DNA of 64,000 nt, taken from positions 1-64,000 of the forward strand of contig NZ_RQES01000012.1 in NCBI RefSeq assembly GCF_004769405.1, in the 5' to 3' direction. Source of the stretch: Leptospira selangorensis. Its GTDB lineage: Bacteria > Spirochaetota > Leptospiria > Leptospirales > Leptospiraceae. The notes below the pieces were generated by a model. It ran no database searches. It was not told the DNA's origin and saw nothing but the letters and a program-made list of their open reading frames with translations. The translations under genes were made by a program, and so were the position numbers. Position 1 is the first letter of the stretch. Every line of letters starts with the position of its first letter. Positions 16,866-25,590 of the stretch are shown here, piece by piece.

Positions 16866-18326
16866 TCAGAAGTCGAAGTAGATAAAAGGGATCTCTCCAT
16901 CCGGACTTAAGATCGCAAAACAAAATGCTACCAAAGGATAAAGAGAAAATTCCAACCAAACTGGGATCTTGAACTCCTTTCCTTTTTCATAAATTAGCCA
17001 ACCAAGATAATGCCCAATGATCACACAAAGTATCGCAGGGATACCTTGCTTTAACATATAAGGTCTAAGTTCTCCACTTTGATACACATACATTCCGTGA
17101 ATCATTTTCAGAGCGGATTCTATATTTGCGGAACGGAATATAACGCCGAAGGTAACCGCCACTGTGCTCGCATATAAAACTCTAACAGGGGTTAATACTT
17201 TATCCCAAGAGTCTGAAATCGTTAGGTTCGGGAACCATTTCGCTTTCCATTCTTTTAATACAGATTCTATTAATAGAAATCCACCTTGGATAGAACCCCA
17301 GATCAGGAAGGTCCAATTGGCTCCATGCCAAATCCCTCCCACGAACATTGTGAACCAAACATTGAATCTATGACGGAAAAGCCCTACACGATTTCCGCCC
17401 AAAGAAATATACACATAATCCCTGAGCCAAGTGGAAAGAGTGATATGCCATCTTCTCCAATGTTCCGTGACTGACTGAGAAATATAAGGCATTCTAAAGT
17501 TTTCAGGAAGCTCATAACCCAATAGAAGCGCTGCAGAATATGCCATATCAGTATACCCACTGAAATCACAATATACCTGCACCCAGAAAAGGAATGCCCC
17601 TAACCAAAGTGTTTCCGTAGAATATACATCCGGATTTTTAAAGATGAGATCGGCGATAGGAGAAATATTATCCGATAGTACAACCTTCTTAAAATAACCC
17701 ATTAGAAAATAGCGGATCGCTTTTCTAAATGGAATATCTTCTATCTTCTTCTCCGTTTGTAGTTGAGGTAAAAAACTTTTGGCGGTGACTATCGGTCCTG
17801 CTACTAATTGAGGGAAGAAGGAAACGAATAATGCGAATCTTATGAAGTTCTTTTCGGAAGGAATTGCCCCTCTATATACATCTATCGTGTAACTTAAACT
17901 TTGGAACGTATAAAATGAGATCCCTACTGGAAGAACTATTTTAAGAACAGGAAATAAACTCTGGAAGCCGAAAGTATGCAGAAGTGCATTCAGGTTCTCG
18001 CTTAAGAATCCGTAATATTTAAAAAACCCTAAAATGAATACAAGGTTCAACACCAAGCTGATTACGATCAGCCTTTTACGGAAAACTTGGTTCTTGGATT
18101 CGAAGATCAGATCCGCTAAAAAGAAATCGATTAAGGTGGATAATAAGATCAACCCGCCGAATTTCCAGTTCCAGCTCATATAGAAGATATAACTTACTAT
18201 GAGCAGGAAGATATGTATGGACGTTTTACGTAGTTTTGGCTCCGGAATAAGCGCCGGTAAAATATACCAATGGGTTACAAATACGAAGGAGAAAAAAAGA
18301 AAAAATTCAAGTGTGGGAAAGATCAC
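16866..18326 (-). CDS. MBOAT family O-acyltransferase (AlgI/DltB-like)
   Basis: A 486-residue membrane protein with about ten helices. MBOAT signatures are the WRRWHITLSTWLRDYVYISLGG region and the catalytic His in WHGANWTFLIWG. Members transfer acyl groups across the membrane to polysaccharides, teichoic acid, lipid A sugars or proteins. No AlgX/AlgJ-like or DltD-like partner is adjacent, so the acceptor is unknown. The start is a GTG at 18326 with AGGGA 7 bases upstream. Confidence 0.88.
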   Translation of the reverse strand: MIFPTLEFFLFFSFVFVTHWYILPALIPEPKLRKTSIHIFLLIVSYIFYMSWNWKFGGLILLSTLIDFFLADLIFESKNQVFRKRLIVISLVLNLVFILGFFKYYGFLSENLNALLHTFGFQSLFPVLKIVLPVGISFYTFQSLSYTIDVYRGAIPSEKNFIRFALFVSFFPQLVAGPIVTAKSFLPQLQTEKKIEDIPFRKAIRYFLMGYFKKVVLSDNISPIADLIFKNPDVYSTETLWLGAFLFWVQVYCDFSGYTDMAYSAALLLGYELPENFRMPYISQSVTEHWRRWHITLSTWLRDYVYISLGGNRVGLFRHRFNVWFTMFVGGIWHGANWTFLIWGSIQGGFLLIESVLKEWKAKWFPNLTISDSWDKVLTPVRVLYASTVAVTFGVIFRSANIESALKMIHGMYVYQSGELRPYMLKQGIPAILCVIIGHYLGWLIYEKGKEFKIPVWLEFSLYPLVAFCFAILSPDGEIPFIYFDF

Positions 18327-18581
18327 GTAGGTTCCCTATCAAGCGGGCATTTGCCCTCAAGAACGGCTTTATTATTTAATCCGTCTTTCGGTCCAGAAAT
18401 ATCGAGACTGATACTAGGTCAAGGGATTCTCTTCCCTTTATTGGATCCCTTTCGGGCGGGAATTTTTCAGTCAAGATTTTGCTCCACAAAAAGCAGGGAA
18501 GAATGGAAATCTCTTGCAAGATTTTTTCCTTACTTTATTCGTAGTTTCGCATTCCATTCATATAAAGGAGTTCCGTTTTCA

Positions 18582-19187
18582 ATGGTGAAAAACGTTTTAA
18601 AAAAAATTATCCTGACCTTGGTACTGGTAGGAGCTAGCTTCGGTTCCTTAGCGAACTGTTTCGGAAAATTCGCACTTGTAAGAGTTTTCTACAATGCTAA
18701 CGACGGGATCAATGTAGGCGGCGGCCTTCTTGCAAAAATCGTAAAAACGGTTCTATTCTATATTCCTTTCGGATTTTTAATGGCAATCGGTGGATTTATC
18801 GACTTTATTCTTTTCAACTTGATCGAGTTCTGGTCTGGAAGTAACCCAGTAGGACTAAACGAGTATGATAAAGAAGGAAGATACGCAAAATCTTTCGAGC
18901 AAGACGGAGAAAAACTAACTTTAGTTTATACTGAATTCGGTTCCAGATTGGATCTAACTGCAGTTTCTAAAGAAGGAAAATCAGAAACTCTGACTGCTTT
19001 CCGCTCTCAACCTGGAAAATTTTTCGTAGAGAGAGAAGGACAACTTTCCGAGATCGAAGTTACTTCTCAATCAGTAGGATCCCAAGTGATCTTAAAACTT
19101 ACTGAACAAGGTAAATTAAAATCTTCTAAAGTAGTTGAAGCTCAGAATTTACAGGATCTGCAATTAAGAGCTGCAGAATCCCTTTAA
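18582..19187 (+). CDS. DUF3332 family lipoprotein
   Basis: A 201-residue protein. The N-terminus has a basic start, a hydrophobic stretch and a lipobox (SLANC, about residues 18-22). The family-defining NLIEFWSGSNPVG is present near residues 78-90. A hydrophobic patch lies around 43-75, and the C-terminal half is beta-rich. Function of the family is unknown. I chose ATG 18582, which has AAAGGAG 11 bases upstream. A longer in-frame reading from 18270 would overlap the divergent MBOAT gene and bury the signal peptide. The stop is followed by a hairpin terminator. Confidence 0.8.
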   Translation: MVKNVLKKIILTLVLVGASFGSLANCFGKFALVRVFYNANDGINVGGGLLAKIVKTVLFYIPFGFLMAIGGFIDFILFNLIEFWSGSNPVGLNEYDKEGRYAKSFEQDGEKLTLVYTEFGSRLDLTAVSKEGKSETLTAFRSQPGKFFVEREGQLSEIEVTSQSVGSQVILKLTEQGKLKSSKVVEAQNLQDLQLRAAESL

Positions 19188-19193
19188 TAGTAA

Positions 19194-19222
19194 AAAGCCT
19201 AGTCTTTCGGACTAGGCTGTAA
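19194..19222. terminator. bidirectional hairpin terminator
   Basis: AGCCTAGTC-TTTC-GGACTAGGCT forms a near-perfect 9-10 base stem between convergent genes. Read on the minus strand it is followed by TTTTTA, giving an intrinsic terminator for the DUF192 operon. Plus-strand transcripts also cross the stem. Confidence 0.75.
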
Positions 19223-19248
19223 AAGATCCGTTCAGATTTGTGAGCGGA

Positions 19249-19707
19249 TCATTTTCCGATATATCTACTCTCTATCTTTAAAACAGAATTTTTCCCGAGC
19301 CCTCGTTTTGCAAACCATCTAGGATTTGCTTCCACTGCATACATTACCTTTTGGGTAGAATGATACAAAACTTGAGTCTGGTTCGGGGCCATCTCATAAA
19401 CATCGACCAACTTTTTATCTTTTGAAAAATAGCCGATGCTCAAAGGGATTAAAGTATTTTTCATCCAAAAAGATAAATGATCCTCACTAGGAAAAATGAA
19501 GATCATTCCTTCATTCTCTCCTAACTTTTTACGGAACATCAATCCTCTCTGCCTGGATTCGTCAGTGTTTGCCACCTCTACAAGTAGCGCATGATCTCCA
19601 ATATATATGGTAGTTTTTTCTAAATATAGGGGAGAATTATATTCTCCCCAACCCGCCATTGGAAGGCAGATCAAAAAAGTTAGACATAAGAATCTGAAGG
19701 TTTTCAT
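19249..19707 (-). CDS. DUF192 family exported protein
   Basis: A 152-residue protein with a signal peptide (about residues 1-20, ending AGWGE). The DUF192 core follows: EVANTDESRQRGLMFRKKL, then GMIFIFPSEDHLSFWMKNTLIPLSIGY. The family is widespread, secreted and of unknown biochemical role. It is the last gene of a minus-strand unit that includes the crotonase (gap 6 bases) and a SpoIIE phosphatase. Confidence 0.82.
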   Translation of the reverse strand: MKTFRFLCLTFLICLPMAGWGEYNSPLYLEKTTIYIGDHALLVEVANTDESRQRGLMFRKKLGENEGMIFIFPSEDHLSFWMKNTLIPLSIGYFSKDKKLVDVYEMAPNQTQVLYHSTQKVMYAVEANPRWFAKRGLGKNSVLKIESRYIGK

Positions 19708-19713
19708 GGATCT

Positions 19714-20487
19714 TCAGAAATTAGGAGGACGTTTTTCTAAGAATGCTCCCATTCCTTCTTTGGATTCTTTTCCAGAGAATAGATTAGAAAATTCTTTTTT
19801 CTCCAATTCTTGACCTTTGAATAACTGCATATCTAATCCATTTAAAATGACTGATTTTGCAGTGGAGACTGCAATCGGACCTTTTTTCAGAATGGATTCC
19901 GCGGTTGCCTTTGCGGTGGAGATCAAATCTTCTCCGTCTTTAGTAAGTTTATTTAATATACCGATTCGATAAGCTTCTTCCGCACCGATCATATCTCCTG
20001 TGAAAATAAGCTCTGCAGCTCTTCCGTATCCTATCAATCTTGCAAGTCTTTGGGTTCCGCCAAAACCTGGGATCAATCCAAGAGAAACTTCAGGCAGTCC
20101 TAATTTTGCTTTTTCAGAACCTATACGGATATCGCATGCAAGTGCAAGTTCCAATCCACCACCAAGCGCAAATCCGTTCACTGCAGCTATAGAAACCAAT
20201 CTGCTTTTTTGGATCCTATCGAATGTGCTTTGTCCAAGGGCCGCAAACTTCTCAGCTCCACCTGCATTTAATTCTTTCATCTTTGCGATGTCAGCGCCGG
20301 CAACAAATGCTTTTCCTTGTCCGGTAATGATCACTACTCGGATAGAAGGATCCTTTTCTAAATTATTGATCTCGCTAGTTAATTCGTTTAATAGTTCTTC
20401 GTTTAATGCATTTAAAGCAGAAGGACGATTGATCTCTAAAATCGCCAGTTTGCCTTCTTTTTGCAGATGAATCAGTGATTCGCTCAT
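19714..20487 (-). CDS. enoyl-CoA hydratase / crotonase
   Basis: A 257-residue crotonase-fold enzyme. The CoA-binding and oxyanion blocks AFVAGADIAKM and GFALGGGLELALACD are present. Both catalytic Glu residues of enoyl-CoA hydratases are visible, in GGLELA and LPEVSLGLIPGFGGTQRL. It adds water to trans-2-enoyl-CoA in fatty-acid oxidation or short-chain acyl-CoA metabolism. GGAG lies upstream, overlapping the end of the SpoIIE gene (gap 4 bases). Leptospires live on beta-oxidation, so this fits. Confidence 0.9.
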   Translation of the reverse strand: MSESLIHLQKEGKLAILEINRPSALNALNEELLNELTSEINNLEKDPSIRVVIITGQGKAFVAGADIAKMKELNAGGAEKFAALGQSTFDRIQKSRLVSIAAVNGFALGGGLELALACDIRIGSEKAKLGLPEVSLGLIPGFGGTQRLARLIGYGRAAELIFTGDMIGAEEAYRIGILNKLTKDGEDLISTAKATAESILKKGPIAVSTAKSVILNGLDMQLFKGQELEKKEFSNLFSGKESKEGMGAFLEKRPPNF

Positions 20488-20491
20488 TTAT

Positions 20492-21865
20492 TTACTCCAT
20501 CTCGATGATCAGGAAAAGTGTGTCGTCTTCGAATTCAGCATCTCCAAAAAATGCGGAGAGTTCTACTTGGACGGCTTCTTTAAACTGTTTTAAATCGGTA
20601 AAAGACTTATTTCTGTTCAGGATTTCAATTAGGCCTTCACTTCCAAGCTGTTTTCCTTGTGGATTTCGATTCTCTATCAATCCGTCGGTGTATAAAAACA
20701 ACCTTTCCGCAGACTGAATAGGCAAAGACACAAGTTCAGCGATCGGCCTTTTGATCCCGAATCCTAATATACTTCCGGTAGTTTCAATTTCTCTAAAGTC
20801 ATTTCCATTTTGGGAATGCATCAGATATGGATGTCCCCCATTTGCAAAATGGATCTCTTTAGAGATAAAATCGAAAAATATATAAACCGCAGAAGCGTGG
20901 TGAGACTTGAACTGCCTAAGAAGTGTCTCATCCAGATATTCAAGTAATCGGACGGGATGAAGTTTAAGACGATAAGGCATGGTCGCTACCATAATTTTGA
21001 TAAACGACGCGACTAACGCAGAAGCGATCCCATGGCCTGCAATATCGGTAAGGAAAACTCCAGTGTTTCCCTCCCTTAATTGAATAAAATCGTAAAAATC
21101 CCCGCCGATCTCGTTGGGAGTGGATCTAAATACCTCGTATTTAAAACCTTTGATACTTACCTCTTCCGGAAATAATGTTTCCTGCACTTTCCTAGCGATC
21201 TGAAGTTCATGTTGTAAAAATCTATACTCAGAATCCAATTCGGAAGAAATACGGACTAACCTTCTTACGATCACAACAATCGTTGTTCCGATCAAACTTA
21301 AGATCAGATATACAACATCCGGAACGAATAGAACTAAAGGAAATCCAGGAAGAGAGCTATTATTGAGTTTGAAATAAATAAACCCAAGGTGTAATACTAT
21401 AGAATAAGTTGCAGTTAAGAAGCAGCCCTTCACTTTTAGTCGGAACATTTGGAATAGAACCAAAAATCCGACGAGTAAGAAATAATTATTATAAAGTTGT
21501 AAACTATGAAGATCGTCGAAGCTGTAGAATGATTCGTTTAAGATCAACATTACCAAAAAGATAATGCTAAAGTTTGTACCATGAATAACTGCGGGCAGAT
21601 ATTTTCTTTGGAAAGAAAGAACAAGGCTTAGAATATTTAAGCTTAAGATCAGACCGAAATAGATGGTCCCATGAGCAGAATTTTGTATTTCAGGGATTAA
21701 AGCTAAAAAATAGACTAAAAAATGGAGAAAAAAAGCGAGTCGAATGAATGACTGATCGATACGAACGAAGTCTTTCCATGCGCTTACTTCCCTGTAATTA
21801 AACTCGGTTTCCAGGAAAGACCAAGGGTTGAGTATTCCGCCAGCTTTTTTATTGGATAGATTCAT
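20492..21865 (-). CDS. membrane SpoIIE-type PP2C serine phosphatase
   Basis: The N-terminal half has about six to seven hydrophobic helices (residues 40-200). A coiled linker joins them to a SpoIIE/PP2C domain (about 235-457) with the metal motifs GGDFYDFI, DIAGHGIA, DGLIEN and DDTLFLI. It is similar in layout to the protein at 7561-8886 and is probably also a partner-switching phosphatase with an unknown target. It overlaps the preceding gene by 17 bases. Confidence 0.85.
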   Translation of the reverse strand: MNLSNKKAGGILNPWSFLETEFNYREVSAWKDFVRIDQSFIRLAFFLHFLVYFLALIPEIQNSAHGTIYFGLILSLNILSLVLSFQRKYLPAVIHGTNFSIIFLVMLILNESFYSFDDLHSLQLYNNYFLLVGFLVLFQMFRLKVKGCFLTATYSIVLHLGFIYFKLNNSSLPGFPLVLFVPDVVYLILSLIGTTIVVIVRRLVRISSELDSEYRFLQHELQIARKVQETLFPEEVSIKGFKYEVFRSTPNEIGGDFYDFIQLREGNTGVFLTDIAGHGIASALVASFIKIMVATMPYRLKLHPVRLLEYLDETLLRQFKSHHASAVYIFFDFISKEIHFANGGHPYLMHSQNGNDFREIETTGSILGFGIKRPIAELVSLPIQSAERLFLYTDGLIENRNPQGKQLGSEGLIEILNRNKSFTDLKQFKEAVQVELSAFFGDAEFEDDTLFLIIEME

Positions 21866-22265
21866 CTAATATAAATTCGTAAATTTCCGATCCGTTAAAT
21901 CTGATCTTCATATTGAATCCAGACTTAAGATACCGGTCTAATTTTTCCGCTAATTCCAAACCTTCTTTAGAATCCTTAATATTAGAATAATAGAAAGCGG
22001 CTGATTTTGATTTATAGTTATACGGAAATCTTTCGTTAATTAGTAAAGTAACGCGAAATCCGCCGGGCCTTGTCTCTAAAACAATATGACTCACATCTTT
22101 TCGATTTAAGATCCTCTCATCTATAGGAAGCTCCCAAGGATTGGTCACATCAGAATAGATAGAGACTCCATAAAGAAACGATAAGACTAACCATAACAAG
22201 AAAGAAGTCCGAGCAAAATTGCGGGGAAATCTGCAAGTGTTATAAAAAAAGGCACCGGTCTTCAT
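21849..22265 (-). CDS. hypothetical single-pass or exported protein
   Basis: About 138 residues, unrecognised. One hydrophobic segment (about residues 18-37, SFLLWLVLSFLYGVSIYSD) acts as a signal anchor or signal peptide. It is followed by a beta-rich domain (VLETRPGGFRVTLLINERFPYNYK) of about 100 residues. I prefer ATG 22265; the TTG at 22280 has no support. Its ATG overlaps, in CATG, an ATG of the divergent gene. It overlaps the start of the SpoIIE gene by 17 bases, so it probably modulates or is co-expressed with that sensor. Confidence 0.6.
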   Translation of the reverse strand: MKTGAFFYNTCRFPRNFARTSFLLWLVLSFLYGVSIYSDVTNPWELPIDERILNRKDVSHIVLETRPGGFRVTLLINERFPYNYKSKSAAFYYSNIKDSKEGLELAEKLDRYLKSGFNMKIRFNGSEIYEFILDESIQ

Positions 22266-23409
22266 GAGAGACAGGCACAAATCTTACAAAGGGCCTATGA
22301 AATGCAAATCAATATCCCTATCTTTCTCTTTTCGATTTTTTGCGATGCAAAGAAAAATACTTTTCGTTCTAGCTCAAGTTTTGCACATTCAAAGCCGCAT
22401 GTTTTTATGTCGATTGTTTGTCTTATTCATTCTTGTTTTTGAAACCTTCTACTCTTGTAAAGAAGTAGGAGATCCGAATCCTTATGCAGATGTTCTATCT
22501 TCTACTCCTCTTTCAAAGATAGAGAACTATGTCGGGTTGGAATCTTCAGACTGGGATTCCAGAATTCTTAATTTAGACAAACATGCCTTAGATTATGTGA
22601 ATGAATTGAATCGAATAGATGGATTTACCGAATCACCTAGTCCCATTAAAAATCTAAACGTATTCAAATCCATACTAATAGAAGCTTTAAATTCTCAAGC
22701 GGGTCCGGTTCTTCCTCTTCTTAAAAATAAACTTCTTCGTATTTATGTATGCGAAAATTTAGGAGGCTCTGCAGTTACGGGGATAGTGCGCAAGAACGGT
22801 AAATCAATCGGCGGATTTGTGATCTTAGATACAAATACTCTAAATCGAAACGCAAACGACTGGATCAGCTATAAGGAAAATTCTACATTCCAAAAAGGAA
22901 ATATAAAGATACGAATCAGAATAGAAGAAGAAAAACAAAACACAAAGGCGAATGCGCTTCGTTATATTCTGCTACATGAATTCGGCCATATACTATCCGA
23001 AACGGAAAACATAGGCCCAAGTTTCTTTTTCACTAAAAGATCTTATACAAACTTTGAGTTCTACCAAGGAGTATGGAAATCGGAGAAGGTCAGCTATTCG
23101 GATGATTCAATGTTTACCATCCGACCTCAGATCCGTTTCTATTCCGAATCTCTTTCTTTAGATGAGAACTGGGAGAAAATTTATCCGGTCCTCTCTAAAA
23201 CCCCTTTTCCTACATTATATTCCGCCATAAATGCGGATGATTTTTTCGCAGATTCTTTTGTTTCATACGTTCATGTGGTTTTAGAAAAGAAACCTTGGGA
23301 ATTGGAAATATTAAAGAACAATAAATCGATTTTTAAAATGGAAAACGGGATCCAAAAGGATTCATTGATAGAACAAAGGAAAATTATAGAGAAAATAATC
23401 GTTCCTTAA
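22264..23409 (+). CDS. putative HExxH zinc-metallopeptidase-like lipoprotein
   Basis: I do not recognise the family. Near the C-terminal third lies LLHEFGHIL, a zinc-peptidase HExxH motif, followed by acidic residues that could give a third ligand. The true start is uncertain. A signal peptide with lipobox (ETFYSC) fits best from the ATG at 22399 (26 residues before Cys); longer readings start at 22264, 22297 or 22345. No good Shine-Dalgarno is seen for any. From 22399, HExxH begins at residue 193. It is probably an outer or periplasmic lipoprotein; proteolysis is inferred from the motif alone. It is followed by a dispersed hairpin repeat. Confidence 0.65.
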   Translation: MRDRHKSYKGPMKCKSISLSFSFRFFAMQRKILFVLAQVLHIQSRMFLCRLFVLFILVFETFYSCKEVGDPNPYADVLSSTPLSKIENYVGLESSDWDSRILNLDKHALDYVNELNRIDGFTESPSPIKNLNVFKSILIEALNSQAGPVLPLLKNKLLRIYVCENLGGSAVTGIVRKNGKSIGGFVILDTNTLNRNANDWISYKENSTFQKGNIKIRIRIEEEKQNTKANALRYILLHEFGHILSETENIGPSFFFTKRSYTNFEFYQGVWKSEKVSYSDDSMFTIRPQIRFYSESLSLDENWEKIYPVLSKTPFPTLYSAINADDFFADSFVSYVHVVLEKKPWELEILKNNKSIFKMENGIQKDSLIEQRKIIEKIIVP

Positions 23410-23418
23410 TTTATTTTA

Positions 23419-23495
23419 GCACGCGAAGCCGCTAAGACCGCTAAGTTTTTTGCTCAACGGTCCAAGATCTTCTTAGCTTAGCGTCTTTGCGTGAA
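23419..23495. repeat. dispersed intergenic inverted-repeat element, copy B
   Basis: The left arm CACGCGAAGCCGCTAAG and right arm CTTAGCGTCTTTGCGTG pair over 15 of 17 positions, one further pair being G-U. The plan matches copy A at 11841-11919. It lies exactly between two convergent genes, so it may work as a bidirectional transcript end. Confidence 0.6.
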
Positions 23496-23500
23496 TCGTT

Positions 23501-24743
23501 TTATAGTTTGAACTTATCCACTGACTTCAAGAGTCCTTCGGATTGTTGGTGCATCTCACCAGAGTAAGAAGTGAGATCATCCGCTCCGGAAGCAACTTCC
23601 TGGGTTCCTTCAGAAATACTTACGATCGTTTTAGTGATCTCATCTGTAGCCCTCTTCTGTTCCTGGACTGCTTCTTCTATCTGTAAACTGAAACTCATTA
23701 GGAAATTCGCTGATTGATGGATGTCTTGGGTGTTCTTCTCTTGGGTCTTAACGGATTCCAAAACCTTCTTCGCAGATAATCCGAAGGAATCCACAGAGGT
23801 TCTTAACTTACGAAGTATATCACTCGCCTCTTTTACCTTAGTGTTCCCATTATGAACTGCATTGTTCGTGGAATCCACAAGCTCTCCAATCTCCTGCACG
23901 GAAGAAGAAGTTTGGGATGCAAGTTTACTGATCTCTTCTGCAACTACAGCAAACCCCTTACCGGCCTCGCCTGCTCTTGCTGCTTCAATCGCTGCATTTA
24001 ATGCAAGAAGATTTGTTTTTTCGGAAATTTCAGTGATGATGGATAAGATCTCGTTAATACGACTCGCACTTTCTCCAATCTCATCCATCGCTTGGTTCGT
24101 AGCACCCATCGCATTCTCACCTGTCACTGCACGCTCCTGGGATTCGGATGCCACTTGGGATAATGTCTGCATTTCGTTATTAATCGTTCCGATCTGCTCG
24201 CGAAGAAGAACTACGTTTGTATCTATCTCCTTCATGTTCTCGATCGCTTTTTCCATGGATCTACGAACATTCTCCGCTGACGCAGCGAGTTCCTCTACTG
24301 CCGCAGATGATTCTTCTGCAGCAGAAGCTTGTGCCTGCGCAACATCCGAAAAATTACGACTGGATTCCGCCATTTGATCGGAAGTGCTATTTAATTTTGT
24401 AGAAGAAGTTTTGATATCCAAGATGATCTTGGAAAGATTCACCTTCATCAGATCCATTGATTTGAGTAATTTTCCTATCTCGTCTTCTCTTGCTATCTCT
24501 ATATGAGAAGTCAGATCTCCATCTGCGATCTTCTCGGAGAAACCGATCGCTTCTAATAATCCCAATGTAATGAGCTTATTAAAGATCAAGTTTAGAATAA
24601 TTAGAATCACCACCATAATAATGAGAGAAGATAGAATCGTCTGTAAGATCACACCCCTCATATCCGACCAGAAGATGGAGTCAGGGATCGATACTTCCAC
24701 CGCCCAAGGTTTATCATAATTCCCTAATAGAAATGGGAAAAAA
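23501..24743 (-). repeat. 1.24-kb direct repeat, copy 1 (3' part of MCP1)
   Basis: Nearly identical to 31902-33144 in the same orientation. It encodes the last beta strands of the sensor, TM2, HAMP and the signalling domain. The proteins differ at one residue seen (Ala in ERAVTG against Leu in ERALTG). At DNA level, stretches of more than 100 identical bases alternate with clusters of synonymous changes, a mosaic typical of gene conversion. Confidence 0.85.
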
Positions 24744-25570
24744 TGATGCCCTTCCCCTCCTCCATGCAGAGAGAAAGGTTTTCCTTTCGAGATCCCTTCT
24801 ACTATCTGTTTTAACCATTCTTGGTCCGGGTTCTTTTTACCGACCAAGGACGGATCCTTTCCATTTGCAGCATAGGTTCCATTCGGAGATATAAGTGTGA
24901 GATAACCTTCCCCTCTAAATGGTTTAATAGGTCCTAATAATTCCTGCAAGTTTTCCATGGCAAGGTCTATGCCTACTACTCCCGAGAAACTTCCTCCTCT
25001 AAATACGGGTTTCACTATGGAAACCATAAGTACATCTTTTCCTCCAACAGGATAAGAGAAAGGATCTGCAACATAATCATGGAGAGACTTTTTAGGAACA
25101 GTATAGAATGCTCCCGACTCATCCAGGTTTTCGTAATATATTACAGGCTCTGCAATCACTGCACCTTTGGATTTGTTTACATAAGGCACAAATCTTCCGG
25201 TCCCATCGTGATAAGGAGGTTTATTCTTATATCTTGCATCCGGTCCATCAAAGCCGTTCGGTTCGAATACAACCCAGGTCCCGAAATAATATTGGTTTGC
25301 CTCTACCAACTTCCAGAGTGCCGCCACTACTTCTTCTCTGGCCGGTTTAGAAGATTCTAATAAAAACTGGGTCCCTCTAAGAGAACCTAATGCGGAATCT
25401 AAAAAATCTTTCACTTCATAAGCGAATCTTTCTCCGGCCATTCTGGATCCGTCTTCTACCTGATACTTTAGGCTAAAATAAGACCCTACCGAGTTGATCA
25501 CGGTCAAAATAACCGAACCCGAGAGTAAAACTATCGATAGATAAAGTGAAATCCTAAACCGAATACTCAT
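23501..25570 (-). CDS. methyl-accepting chemotaxis protein with dCache sensor (MCP1)
   Basis: A 689-residue transmembrane chemoreceptor. It has an N-terminal helix (about 8-30) and a periplasmic dCache_1-like double-PAS sensor (about 35-300, with [20 protein letters not shown] and [15 protein letters not shown]). A second helix (about 310-335), a HAMP domain (to about 385) and a long signalling coiled coil follow. The coil carries the conserved hairpin tip [34 protein letters not shown]. It should feed CheA/CheW. No CheR-binding pentapeptide is seen at the end (DKFKL). It lies 20 bases after the outer-membrane protein gene, so the two probably form an operon. Its C-terminal 414 residues nearly duplicate MCP2. 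Confidence 0.93.
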   Translation of the reverse strand: MSIRFRISLYLSIVLLSGSVILTVINSVGSYFSLKYQVEDGSRMAGERFAYEVKDFLDSALGSLRGTQFLLESSKPAREEVVAALWKLVEANQYYFGTWVVFEPNGFDGPDARYKNKPPYHDGTGRFVPYVNKSKGAVIAEPVIYYENLDESGAFYTVPKKSLHDYVADPFSYPVGGKDVLMVSIVKPVFRGGSFSGVVGIDLAMENLQELLGPIKPFRGEGYLTLISPNGTYAANGKDPSLVGKKNPDQEWLKQIVEGISKGKPFSLHGGGEGHHFFPFLLGNYDKPWAVEVSIPDSIFWSDMRGVILQTILSSLIIMVVILIILNLIFNKLITLGLLEAIGFSEKIADGDLTSHIEIAREDEIGKLLKSMDLMKVNLSKIILDIKTSSTKLNSTSDQMAESSRNFSDVAQAQASAAEESSAAVEELAASAENVRRSMEKAIENMKEIDTNVVLLREQIGTINNEMQTLSQVASESQERAVTGENAMGATNQAMDEIGESASRINEILSIITEISEKTNLLALNAAIEAARAGEAGKGFAVVAEEISKLASQTSSSVQEIGELVDSTNNAVHNGNTKVKEASDILRKLRTSVDSFGLSAKKVLESVKTQEKNTQDIHQSANFLMSFSLQIEEAVQEQKRATDEITKTIVSISEGTQEVASGADDLTSYSGEMHQQSEGLLKSVDKFKL

Positions 25571-25590
25571 TTTATATATTCCTTATATAC

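Noticed and set aside
18270..18581. Possible N-terminal extension of the DUF3332 lipoprotein
   Set aside because: It overlaps the start of the divergent MBOAT gene, is unlike the family, and would hide the lipoprotein signal; AAAGGAG supports 18582.
23862..24377. Long antisense open frame inside MCP1 (and its twin at 32263-32559 in MCP2)
   Set aside because: It mirrors the codon bias of the conserved receptor hairpin and appears in both copies only because they are duplicates.
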